Position numbers and translations under genes: made by a program. From Nymphaea colorata (Eukaryota > Streptophyta > Magnoliopsida > Nymphaeales > Nymphaeaceae), in the NCBI RefSeq assembly GCF_008831285.2, contig NC_045138.2:41221115-41285114 (forward strand): 64,000 nt of DNA, written 5' to 3'. The notes under the pieces are model-generated. The model did not search any database. It was not told the origin of the DNA and saw only the letters and a list, made by a program, of their open reading frames with translations. Shown in pieces: positions 1 to 12,287 of the stretch (positions are counted from its first letter, which is position 1; the number at the start of each line of letters is the position of its first letter).

Positions 1-2152
1 TGGTAGATCAGGAACCACTGCATCAGGGATAAAAACCAGACTCCTCAAAATTGATTGTTTAAACGTTCTTTCTTGTGCAATCCAACCATGTAAATGTGAT
101 CTTAAGAATGTTTTAATGGTAAGTGCATATTAAGTAAATCCTTTTTTGAGTCAAATAGTGCTTTTATAGTAATAGGAAAATTAACAGCTCTTATAACGTT
201 AAAAGTCACTAGTAAAAAAAAAAAAAAAACCTATATTTTTATATAAACAACTTGAACTCAGACTTGTTTTACGTTGAAGTAGTGCTCATAAATATTCTCT
301 ATTCTTCATATTTTTTAAATAATATGATTTAACAATTATTTAAGATCAAGTCTGGTATTTATCCCTGACCCAAGTTGCCTCCGATATGCCAATTGTCCTA
401 TATATCCATAGGGAGGTGCACTTTAATAAAGGCTGCAGAAAGAACAGATCCTTTCAAAAAGTGTGATCTCTAGACCTTGTTGCTGCTGTCGCTAAGAAAG
501 ATGAACAAAAGCAAGCCATACGGTGCATTTACTTTTATTGGTCACCTGAGTCTTAAAATTTTCAAGGCAGTGCTTAGCCTTTGAAGCAATTGCCGAGGTT
601 GCTGAACTTTGACAATTTGTGCTTTAGCAGTAGTAAATCCGAATTCAAAAGTGGCACGCAATCATCCAAAGAAAGCAAAGGTTGAAGCCTAAGGTGCTAA
701 CTGGAAAAAGATGGACTACAGGCAGCTGATATGCAAACTAACTCAGGTTATCAATTGAAATTTGAGGTGGTTACGTGTAAAGTTTGTCACATTTGGGACA
801 CCTATTTGTAAATTACTGACATGAAATTACAAAAGTAGAGAGGTGGGAAGAGCCTCTTCTGCATCTGGCAAGTACACTCTGCGGCCATCTTTCAGTTATG
901 GATCTTCCTTGGATAAAAATCCAACACTCGCTTCTGGGTCCTCACCTCTCCTTGTTGAGAACTTGGATCTGGTCCGAACCAGAAGCCTGGACACAGGCAT
1001 CATATACCAGTGATTGAAGTAGTGTTGTCAGAACCGATTCGCTGGCTGAATTGGTGTTTTAAAAAGAAAATCATATATTTAAAAATTAAATTAATTAATC
1101 AAAACAATTGATTAGAAATGTTAAAGTAATAAGCAGTATTCAAAAACTGAAACTTGGCAGTCATGAATCGGCTAAGAATCAAGTCAATAGGTGCAGCCAA
1201 GTGTAGGCTATGTGTGGGCAATTGCCCACATAGACCCAAAAAGTTTTTATTTTCGTATTAATGTTTCAGGAAAAATTTTCTCATTTAGATATTGGTGTTC
1301 ATTAAAATTTCACAATTGTATATCCAGTACCCGTCAAACAGAAATTTTTCTAACTCCAATCCTACCTCTTATTAGATTTAAATCAACAGATCCAAGTCAA
1401 TTTTAATGGCAGTTGTTTGAAGTAACTGCAAGAGATGAAATTCAAGATCAAGTCTTTGCCTGAAGTACTGTATTTGGCACCGCAAAAGGCCAATTATTGA
1501 CCTGCTTATGTTTTTCATTTTTTTTTTCCTTTCGAAAAAAGAAATCTGCATTAGGAAAGAGGCGACTGTAGATATGACAGGTTGAATCAGCAATGTTAAA
1601 TCTTCGAACTCAGAAAGTGCAAGAAAGAGGCCACCGACAGGCCGAATCAGCATAGCTAGATCTCGGAACTGTGGTGGCTTCTCCATTCTCGACAGATTCT
1701 GCAGCATTATGAAAGAAAGCGAATTGGGCAACAGTTCCTTGGGATGCCCAAAAGGACCGGTGGGCCAAACGCACCTGAACTTGACTTCCAAGGGGAGGCA
1801 ACCTCTTGGCCTTCATTATTTCAAAGTAAAAGATGAATCAGCATTTCCATCCCACTTGTCTTCCTTGAATTGATTTGTACTGTTCAGTCGCGGCCAAATA
1901 AAGTCCTACAAAGCATCTCGTATTTCCCTCTTCATGAATGTATAGTGTACTCCCTCTCCCTCTTTTTTCTCTCTCTCTCTAAAGCAGAAACAGTTTTCAT
2001 CCCAAGAACATTGAACTAGTAAACTTTCAGGTCGACCTTTTTGCAGAAAGATATCAGAAAAATGTCATTGTGAAAAAGGACACTAAAATTAAAATCCATC
2101 ACCATATTTCTAGTGGGACGCCACACTAGAAATCTCTCTCTCTCTCTCTCTT

Positions 2153-2228
2153 CATGTGTTCATGTAGTTGGAAGTTATCTACTGTGCCACCATGTGTTCA
2201 TGTAATTGGGCGTTATCTACTGTGCCAC
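2153..2228. repeat. Tandem duplication, 38-bp unit x2
   Basis: Two adjacent copies of a 38-bp unit run 2153-2190 and 2191-2228. Each begins catgtgttcatgta and ends ttatctactgtgccac, with a few differences in the middle. The pair lies just after a CT microsatellite (2131-2151). No coding function is visible. Confidence 0.85.
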
Positions 2229-2411
2229 CATGCATGTACTACATACTCTTTTTCTTTGTGCTCCTTGTAACATGAAAATATATGATGTGGGAGAATCCCC
2301 AAGAATCTTCTGTTGCTTTTGGTTTTGAGCCAATGCCTCTCAGTGCCAGCTTTCTTGCCTCGTCTTTGCGGTACAACATCTCATGCGCTTACTGCTGCAT
2401 CTTCGGCACTA

Positions 2412-2446
<35 letters not shown>

Positions 2447-2762
2447 TATATATATATCAGCAATCCATTACTTAGCCCATGTGGCCCCATCTAGCTGGTT
2501 CAGCAAAATTTCAGTTGGTTCCTTCAAATCGAACTTCACAGATGAACTTGGAAAGTTAAATCTATAAGTTAAAAAAAAAAGAAGAAGCAATATTTGGTTC
2601 ATGGACTGGACTTTATAACCCTATTTGATAATGTATCTAAAATAATTTTCTTTAAAGCCTCATGAATTCAAATTCACGTATTAAATTTTGACAAAATAAT
2701 TTTGGACCTTCTGATTTCATTAATGAATCAAATTTTAAAGTGTCCAACGCACACACACACAC

Positions 2763-2763
<1 letters not shown>

Positions 2764-2853
<90 letters not shown>
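2764..2853. repeat. (AT)n microsatellite, about 90 bp
   Basis: An uninterrupted alternating TA run of about 90 bases is preceded by a short (CA)n tract. This is a simple sequence repeat and likely length-polymorphic. Confidence 0.98.
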
Positions 2854-2855
<2 letters not shown>

Positions 2856-5800
2856 TAAAACACATGTAAAGAATCATCATGGCCATTGATTTTTTTAAGA
2901 GAGAGATTGGCAGATACGAGAACCTTAGGTGTTAGAACCATAATGAATCATCTTATTTTTCTCTTAATCATTCTTTAAATAGCAAATATGATTCATTATC
3001 AGTCTATGGGTCTGGTACTTATCAAGTTTTATATTATATATAGTTCATGAGATATGACTAGTAATACTACATGCGAGCACTTGTCATGCGTCATTCTCAA
3101 CCTTAATTCAACATGATTAGATGATTTATAAATAAACGTAGTATAGAAAAAAATCAAAAGTGAAGGATACGTGCCACAAACACCAAGAAATTAAATCAAT
3201 GAGATATATGCTGGTCTCCTTTTCCGATGGAGCAGCAGTACTGTATAATGATCGATATATTAAATGGATTGAAAAGCATGACAAAAATATTAAATTTAAA
3301 CTATCAAGATGATTATCATAAAAAAGTACAGAACCATTCAATGTATACTGACCCTGTTGCATTTTATTGCTCTCCAATTATTAAAACTTGTCAACTAGTG
3401 GTTCATAAAACGGGACGTCCGTCTATGTGGGCCGTCGGACATGATCGGCATTACTTTCGTGCTAATGTGGAGTGCCCGTTCCGCTCGAGCAAACAGACCG
3501 TCCATTCGTCCTGTTCCTGGAACGCCAGAAGCAGGACTCATTTGTCCCGTTCATGTTTCAACCAATTTGAGCCACGGGACTTCCAATGTTTGAGGTTCGG
3601 ATCGTACAGGACGCCCCTTAGAGGGCATTTGATCTCGTGAATGTGTTCATTTTAGTTCGAAACATATTCATAAAACACTGTGTTCTAAAAAATGCAGTGT
3701 TACTGTTACCAAACACCTTGTGAAAGATGTCAATGTTTCAATTATCATTTTAAGCTCATTAGTTGAATCATATTCATATGAGTAAAAGAATCCAAATCCA
3801 ATTGAAATTGTAATTTGAATTTGGTGGAGGATTTCTTGTACTCAGACTCAACATATACCCGAGTCCGATTATAGCTTTCAAGCATATTGAATTCGATCTG
3901 TTGACATCCCTAATAGCCACAAATCTTTTGACGCGACAACCATATCGGTCGCAGCGGCATAAAGTGAAGGGAGTGGGGCCCACCATGAGCTTTCATGAAC
4001 AAGTCTTGGTAAACCACTTGTGAGTATTCTTTGACAACCTTTTGGTGGCTGAGAAATGGAAGCTTTGATGGCAGAAGGCAATGAATATGCAACAGCAGCT
4101 AATTGCCATAGGGCTTGGGTTTCATAATTACAAAGAACATATCTAAGAATCCTACTTTTACAAGCATCTTTCACGTGGACTTGTTTTGATGACCGCATTT
4201 TAACCAGAAAATTATCTTGGTGAAAAGATACCCCAGTTCTAAATTTTATATATATAGTGATTTTGACTTATAAGAGTCATCCAACCATCTAATCTAATCG
4301 AGACTGTTTGATCCATTATAAATGGACAAGAAAAAATGATTGCATTTTAGTCATGACAGCTCTGGTTATTTCAATTCACCCCCATAACTGTAACGACGAA
4401 AATGTCAATTTTTTTCTCTCCTTGTTTTTTTCTTTAACTGTTCATTACGATTCACCAAACAGTTCTAATAAGATGAATTGGGTAAGAAAAGTTAGAAATA
4501 GAATTGCCATTATATATATATATATATATATAAACCTTTTAGCTTGAGGGGAAAAATTTTTTCTCTCTCACAGCACATCGTTCGATGCACAATACATCAA
4601 ACAACTGTGATTTGGAGCTCAAAATAGTTATAGTATATATATATATATAAAATCTTTATTTTTTCAAATCCTAATAATTTAATTTTTATTTATATTATTT
4701 TCTCCTCTTTTCCTACTTTATTAAATGTAGGAAATATAATGATAAAAATAAGAAGGAGTACGTTGTGAAAATATGATACCATAATGTGTTGGAATCCAGC
4801 TCATAGAAGCAGTAAAGCAGCTTGTATCAGCTGATGCACATGTGTCACGTGGTCTGTATTCGGCGACAGCAAAACTGATATCTTTTTTTCTTTTTTTTAT
4901 TGGAATTAAATATATTTTAATTTTCAAAATATATACTCATCAAAAAAATTCAAATTTTCTAAATTAATAAAAAAGTGACGAAGAAAAGCAGGCAAGTTCA
5001 TCCAACGCGTTCTTTTTAATAACAAAACCAACAGAATTAATATAAAATTGTGAAATATGCGAGAAAAAGCCAAAAAAAAGGGAGGAAAATAATGATATGT
5101 TGAGCAATAAAAAAAAATCCAAAACAATATATCTTAAATCTCTATTGTTTTCTCACTCTTGTTTTGTGAAAGAAGCAAGTCAATACGGTTTAAACACAAG
5201 GATCCGTTAGTTTTGGATCCATTCCAATCATCACGTTGCTCTTTACAGCCCAAATCTAAGTTCCCATCACCTATGGATCCGGTCAACTGCTTTGGATTAT
5301 CATGATAATTCATCAACCTCTCAAATATCTCTCCGCCTTCCCGTCTGGAATATGTTTTCTTTGTTCAATCCATATCGCAACCGATTCAATCCACACTTGT
5401 TTTTCTCCTTGATTTTGAATTTGGATAGTAATGGATTTGGATTGTCCTTATCTTAATCTTCCACAATTCTTGCACCCAATTGAATTTATATGAATACGAA
5501 TCAAATCCAGAGTGGAAAGCAATAGATCTAAGAATCCCATCTCATCTCCAAATTTAAAAAAACTATAAACAAGTTTATAATACTTCTATATCAATACTGC
5601 ATTCTTCCAATGTCCAGTCTTGATTAGCCATTAGATTTGAAAGAAAAAGATGCTCTCTGCATAGAAGATGAACCAGCAACAAGGAAAGAGAGAATTCCAA
5701 TTTTATATATGAGAAGAGGAGGCAATTCAAAAATCTATATTATAAGCACATACATTTCCATATTGGCAGTTCTTTTCGATTTAAATATCTATACGTTAGT

Positions 5801-6135
5801 GCTTCTTTCACCAAAATTTTTTGCTCCCCTGCTGATTTTAATGGCGGCAAGATTAATTAATTTCCATTGTACAATGGAGAGAGAAGAAGAGTTTTTCCAG
5901 TCCAGTTGGCCGGTGGAAAGGAGGGACCCGGTGTTTGGCTCACATCAGCTTCATAATTAAATAAAAGTACAACCACGTTAACATCACCGTGGATTCCAAT
6001 GCTTTTTTGTTTTTCCTTACTGGCATGAATTTAAAAAGATTCCGATTGTTGGCCAAATATTTTGTTTTGAAGCGCAAAAAGGGATTCACTTTTAAAACTG
6101 TCTCTTATGGACCTTTGATTTGAAGGCCTTTTCGG

Positions 6136-6455
6136 CGTTTCGTTACGACATTCTGCTTGCGATGGTAAATGAACAACCTGATGTTTCATAACAAAGTTTT
6201 ACTATGTGGCGTCATGTGTATGTGAAATGTCTTAATAAATAACCGCCTCTGCTTTGTTTTATTGAGAAAAGCTGATTTGGTTTAGAAGGCTATTTGAGTG
6301 TTAGGGCATTCTGCATGCGATGGTAAATGAACAACCTAATTTTTAGTAATGACATCGTATTATTAGAGCATTTTAACTATGCACTTAAAATGTTTTAATA
6401 AATAACATGCTCTACCTTGTTTTACTGGAAAAGAAAAAACCCTATTTGGTTCAGC
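6136..6455. repeat. Diverged tandem duplication, about 160-bp units
   Basis: Two units, about 6136-6294 and 6298-6455, share cattctgc, then gcgatggtaaatgaacaacct, then a shared stretch around cttaataaataac and a closing ttgttttattg/ttgttttactg block. They have drifted by substitutions and small indels. A third partial relative begins near 8031 (gtgttagggcatt). The spread suggests a dispersed element rather than simple replication slippage. Confidence 0.7.
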
Positions 6456-6805
6456 CCAAGTTGACCGTTTAAAGGTATTATGGTCATTTAAGAAAAGAAA
6501 ATTTTTCGTATTCCACAGTTGTCCTTGTTAGATTGTTTGACTAAGAAGAGGGTTAGTTATGTCATTTCAAGCCTTAAACATGTTGGGCACCTAAACATAT
6601 AACTTGGTCCAATGATACACGGCGCCGTTAAGAAAGTTGAACATATGGAGACTGTATATGGGATTACAGAAAAAAGGGCGTTCGAAAGAGAAATTTTTCT
6701 TCTATTTGACAGCAAAGAAAGATACTGCTCGGTAGTCACCCATTACTACGTACTAAATTGGATTCCGTCGTGTGAAAGTCCCTTTCATTGCTAAAATCCA
6801 AAGTT

Positions 6806-6980
6806 GGATCTCTCTCTCTCTCTCTCTATTTCTCTCTCTAACTTGTCACCCACTTAAAAATTGTTTATGTAAACTAATACTACTCTTTCTCTCTCTAACT
6901 TGCCACCATCCCTTTTAAATTTGCTTGTGTGAAACCAATGCTGCTTTACTCTCTTTCTATCTCTACTCTCTCTCTTTCTC
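6806..6980. repeat. CT-rich tract with an internal duplication
   Basis: CT microsatellite blocks flank two related segments. Each has ctctctaacttg followed by a caccc/caccatccc variant, then an AT-rich block ending in aaactaata or aaaccaatg. The unit is about 65-70 bp. No gene function is evident. Confidence 0.6.
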
Positions 6981-7478
6981 CCTCTCTCTCCAAGTTGCAA
7001 CTCCTTCAATTGGATGTCTGGCCACTGCATGAAAAGGATCCCATCATAAATGTGAAGTGCACGCATCGATTCTATGCATTCAATCGCTTAAATGAGAACA
7101 ATCACAGTGCAATAATTGGAAGATTGTAAACTTTTCAATGCAGTCAATGAAGGCTCGAAGACTTTTCTCATCAAACCCATGCTTTTAAGCCTAATTTGAT
7201 AAAGTGCCTCGTATTTGAGACAATTCAAGTTTGCTGCATGACACAAAAGCGAGGCTTTGAGCTGTTACCTTTCTGAATGTCTTAAAAAAGAAAACAAGGT
7301 TTAGAATAATTAATGGGAAATTAACCTGATTTATAGTGCAAAAATTTGGGGTTTCATTTGATGGCCCCCGGGATAATTAAATGCGGTTCATGTAAAAAAA
7401 AAACGTAGGACCATCTCAAGATGGTGTATGGGAAATAGATACAAATTTTTGGTTCTTAACTATAAAAAAAGGTAGATT

Positions 7479-7562
7479 CACTAACGGCCAAAAAAACGGC
7501 GGTAAAAAATAAGAAGTAACGTTGGTAAAACTTTTACCAACGCCAAGTAGAATCCGTCAGTG
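7479..7562. mobile_element. CACTA-like miniature foldback element (MITE)
   Basis: The element is about 84 bp. It starts CACTAACGG and ends CCGTCAGTG, so its ends are inverted repeats with one mismatch and fit the CACTA (En/Spm) terminal signature. At its centre cgttggtaaaa (7520-7530) is followed, after one base, by its exact reverse complement (7532-7542), giving a tight hairpin. It has no coding capacity, so any movement would need a transposase supplied elsewhere. No clean 3-bp target duplication is visible, which suggests an old copy. Confidence 0.6.
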
Positions 7563-9413
7563 AAGAGAAAAAGAAAATAAAAGTGGTATCTGGTTCCTTA
7601 TCAGAACCGAACCGTCAGGGTACTTTTAAATTTTGGATTTAGAGAGAGAGAGAGAGAAAAAAAAAGATTCCCAACTGAAAGATCAGCCAAGGACATTGAG
7701 ACTTTTCTTTTGCGACAAAAAATCACTCGAGTTTTCTTGAATGTCTTGACTGACAAGTAGTACTTGTCTTGTTTTTAATTTGTCTCTTGTAACAATTGCG
7801 TTCTGTTTTCTTCGAAAGGTTATTAAATGTTTGGGTCCGAACAGTTTTAGTTTTGAAAATACAAATAAGCTCACAAGTAATGCTAGGTTTTATTTTTTTT
7901 TAATTAATTTTAAAATTTGAAATTGCTTTTCAATTAAAAACAGAACAAAACTCAATGCAAACCAATACGCAATAATTTGGTGTACATGATACCTTTTATA
8001 TGATCACCAACAAAGCTAATAGTACAATTTGGTGTTAGGGCATTTTACTTACGGCGATAAAATATTTTAAGAAGTATGATTTTAAAAAAATTAAATATAA
8101 GTATTAAACATTTCTAAAAATCCTGTAACAATGTTAACTAACATGAGTGAAGAAAACTCATATAAAGACAAAATGGAAAACTAAAAAATTATCTTCCCCC
8201 ATTTAGCTTTATTTTTAAGCTGAGATACTTAACTAAGTGATTAAGTAGCTGTTAAAGGATTATATTCCCTTCTAAGGAGCTTCATGTGATAGTATTTTAG
8301 GAATCTACCCAATGTTTGGGACAGTTTCATTGGACAATAACAAATTGTTACTGATGCCAAACATCCTCGTAATGAAATCAAAGGGCAGAGCCAAACGGGG
8401 GCGTAGGCCCAAAGCGCTACCCTTGAACTAAAAGTAATAAAATAAAATTTGTAGAGAAATATTTCGTTTAATTTTAAATATGCAAACAACATCCCCTTTT
8501 TCCACGATGTTGGATGAAATTAACACATTTGATTATAACATGTGGTAAGCGAAGTTTTTCTTGAGTGGATGAAACCTCTCAAAATCAAACTTCCTACATT
8601 ATAGTCTAAGTGCATGTTTTGTAAAAAATTTAATTTTTGTAAAAAATAGTTTTTCGATCATGTTTTAATTTGTTTGTGTCTTTGATGAGACACCCAAAAC
8701 TTATTTTTTCAATAATCATGGGGAACCTGTTTGTTCTCCCATTTGAAAATCAAGTTTTCTCAAAGCTCAATATAACTCTATTTTTTGGAAAATCTGGTTT
8801 TGGTGTCCTCCAAACACTCCAATAACTTCGATTTGGAGGCAAACACATGCATCACATAAATCTCTATTTTTTCAAGCAAAATCCACTCGAACTTGACTCT
8901 TGTCAGCTCCAACCAATTCAACATTGACAACATGGTTGCATTTAATAGCCTCAAATCTAATATCCGAGGCTGCATTAAAAGGCGTGTTTTGAGAGAACTT
9001 AACTTTGAACAAGTTGACGATCTCGTAGCATGGATTTCAAATTCATGCTACATGTTAAAACCAAGGATTTAAGATCAGATTAGGAGAAAGGGGCATTAAA
9101 TCCATAGATTTGAGATCCTACAAATCTCATATCACCATGAATCTGAGCTCTACTGATTTGAGATGTGCGGTGAATCAAACACAACTTATATGTTGTAATG
9201 GTGAGACAAGTGTCTTTCTTTTACAGCAGAGCCAAATGGGGGTCAAAGGGCTATAAGCCTCCATTGAACCTTGGAAATGCTTGAATTTCTTGCACCACCC
9301 ATGATCTTCTTCAACCCTGACTAGCATTTTTCTCAATAGAATTTTATTGGTTGCTCATCTTATGCAATAGTTTCAATTTTTTATCCTTGAAAGCAATATT
9401 AAGAAATAAACCC

Positions 9414-9423
<10 letters not shown>

Positions 9424-9490
<67 letters not shown>

Positions 9491-9502
9491 TATATATATA
9501 TA
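9424..9502. repeat. Imperfect AT microsatellite
   Basis: TA dinucleotides run with a few TAAA interruptions. This is a simple sequence repeat. Confidence 0.95.
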
Positions 9503-10551
9503 GGAAATTTCAAATATATTGAAAGTAAAAAAAAATTACCATTAAAAGTATCATAAACCGTTGTTTAAAAGAACATAAACCATCACTGCATTTTAGTAAC
9601 AAATTTTCAATTCTTTATCATAAAACAACATCCAACAACCAACAGATTAGAATATACATGTTACAATAGTAAGGTTTAAGGGTTTCTTTCCGAGTGAAAT
9701 TGAAAAATAGTGAGAAGCACAACTTGCTTAAAGCATAAATAAAGGTCCGTATGCTTCGCAAACATAGCTGAAACATATAATAATTGATAAAATTTTTAGA
9801 AAAGGGTGCTACACCAAGATATGTTCATATGTATCTACTTTCTTTAGAAAAGAGAATAACCACCGTAGGATTAGAAATTAAAGGACGCTGTCAAAGATCT
9901 TGTTTCTGGAAAATCTCAACCAAGAAGATTTCCTGATCACTTTTGTTGTTTCCACAAGAAAAAAAAAAGAAAAGTATGGAAGTCAGGTGGTATGTGAAAT
10001 ATACAAATTCGTATGAACATAAATATAATAAATTAGATCAAAAAGTTAAAGAAGGGACTATTTGATCAAGTTGGTATACCACGTTCACTTGAAAATGTGT
10101 ATATTTTAAGAAAAAAACTCAAAACTTTTCGTTAATTATTTATAGTTTATTTCATTATTGTAAAAAAAATAAAAAAAAAAATTAACGTCATTTTAATATG
10201 GAAATTTTTTAGAGAGAGAGAGAGAGGAGTGGGTCCCATTTCTGACTCTAACCCGCACTCCCATGCCATAGATGAGGGGTCTGTTGCAGAGCTGTCCTTT
10301 GGGCACCCGTTTGTTCCTTTGTCAGGTTTTATTGGCCCTCATCTTCTTGTCGCGGTTAAAAAATCGAGGAAAAAGTCTGACGAAATTAATAAAAATAAGT
10401 TCTTCGGTGCATCGGTACCTTCGTTTTTATTTTGTATTTATTGATAAATAACTTTACATATTTTTGCTCTAACGGCATAATTTGGTGAAAATATTATGTT
10501 AGTTTGATTCTAGTAGGTCTTATTCTTAAGAGTAACGTCAAGGTAGGATTA

Positions 10552-10672
10552 GCATGAGCTTTGACCCCATCTAAAAAAAAATAAAATTTATATGTAAATT
10601 TTAAAAAATTTCATTTGTTATATATAAAAAATTAAAAAAATAATGTTTCGACCTTATGGCTCCACCCTTGGT
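10552..10672 (+). repeat. Dispersed AT-rich repeat, copy 1
   Basis: The core (about 10583-10655) closely matches a second copy at 62731-62921: both hold aaatttata(t/c)gtaaatttt followed by aaaaaatttca and then tataaaaaat. The right end here reads tggctccaccc, the complement of the tggagcc that opens the other copy. The family therefore seems to have short inverted ends built on ggtggagcca. No coding content is seen. Confidence 0.6.
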
Positions 10673-12287
10673 TATTGGTCTCAAATCTTAGCAATAAATA
10701 CATTTACACTTTAATTAACGGGTTTCCTTTTTTTTTTTTAACATAGGTCCCAAAAACAATGTTAAACCTGAGAGCCACCACATGAAAGAAGGATCAAACG
10801 TTTTATTTTAAAGATGGTTCTTGATTTTATAGAAACAGCTTAAATGGTAGCTGCGAAGCATCTAGAAGAAGACATATAAGTGAGTTAGCTCAATAATCTC
10901 ACATGGCTATTCTTCAAACGACTTCAATTACTTCATTTTTTAGTTGTTAATGTCAATAAACTATACTTAAGAAAAGACTTTGTCGCTTGCCCAACATAAT
11001 AAAACTCAAACTCATTTAACTTAACCTATCTTTAATAACTTTCAAATTCGAAATCCAAAGCTGATACGAGTATAATCCTCATGTTACTAATTTGTGGTAT
11101 CAAGCATGGAAAGAAGGTTAAGCTTTTCTTAACATAAAATTACAGTAACTATATCAATACGGGCTTGGTGAAAAGATGCAAATCAATTCGTAGATTTCTT
11201 TATATTTAAGAAAATGGTTTTTTTTTTTTTCAACAAAGTAAATTAAAAAAGAAGAAGGAAAAGACATTGGCATTGATGGTGCCCCGGATTTGAAAGTGAT
11301 CGATGGGCTCAACCCATGTACGGCACACGTCACCATTGAAATCGTACATTAATCAGACTTCATGTGTACAAAGATATTCATGCTGACATCGCACGGATTT
11401 GCTATCAGGAGAGTGTCTCTCAACATATGTTCAAACTATATTTAAGTCAAAGATAAAAACTAGACCACTTGAGTTCTTGTTAGAAAATAACTTAAACAAG
11501 ATATGAACATGACAACATGTTTGTGAATGCTAATTTAGTTAAAAACATGGTTCAATTCAAGTTGCTATTATGAAAGCTATTAGTTTTTTATTATCAAACT
11601 CGATGCTATAAAAATCATTAATTTATTATTATTATTATTATAAAACACATTTAAAGTGAAAAAAAAAAGATTTATCGAATCACTCTAGAAACTGTCTATA
11701 AGGTTAAATTGCACGAAGAACGTTTTAATAGTTTAAGGTAAGGAGTCCAGTTCTTGGTTTTCGACATCAGTTGAGAGAGAAAGGGAGAGATGGGTCTCTT
11801 AGGATTGGCGTCACATGCCTTAGGCAGGCATATGGAGTATGACATGGAGTTGAACGGAGAGAAGAAATTTTTTGGGAAATGGAAACTATAAGAAAGGACA
11901 AACTGGGTGTTTTCAAAGGAAAAGAGGCAGTTGTATGCTGTCCAGTACAGCCAAATGAACAAACTTTTGTAGAGATTCTTATTTAAATAGAAAAAAGAAC
12001 CACGACAACCCCACCCCACATTGCTCTCTCTCTCTCTCTCTCTCTCTAACATTTGGAAATAAATTAGTGGGAATACATTATAAAGTACAGGAGGTAAATA
12101 AAGTGTATTTGGAAGGGGAAAGGAAAAATTGCAGGTTCTTCGTGAGGGGGGAATTGTATGCGATCCGTTTGAGCCAAAAAAAAGCTGACGGGTCTCTCTC
12201 TTTCTCTTTCTCCCTCTCTGTCTCTGTGCTCTTCCGTTTCCCCACCGCCATCACAACCACCTCTTGGCCGCTACCAGTCTGTTGTTT

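Larger units (their letters stand above)
1..12170. other. Gene-poor intergenic region
   Basis: I find no convincing protein-coding gene here. Open frames are short (up to about 137 codons), have low-complexity or CT/AT-repeat content, and show no family I recognise. The stretch is AT-rich and holds simple repeats, tandem duplications, a CACTA-like miniature element and relics of dispersed repeats, which are listed separately. A GC-richer patch at about 3404-3640 stands out from its surroundings but has no recognisable coding content. No tRNA or rRNA gene was recognised. Confidence 0.6.

Noticed and set aside
2764-2853. Long AT run as a possible replication origin or matrix attachment site
   Set aside because: A plain dinucleotide microsatellite explains it, and the window has several others of the same kind.
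3227-3640. 137-codon open frame on the plus strand
   Set aside because: The composition shifts midway from AT-rich to a GC-rich patch, and the product has no recognisable domain.
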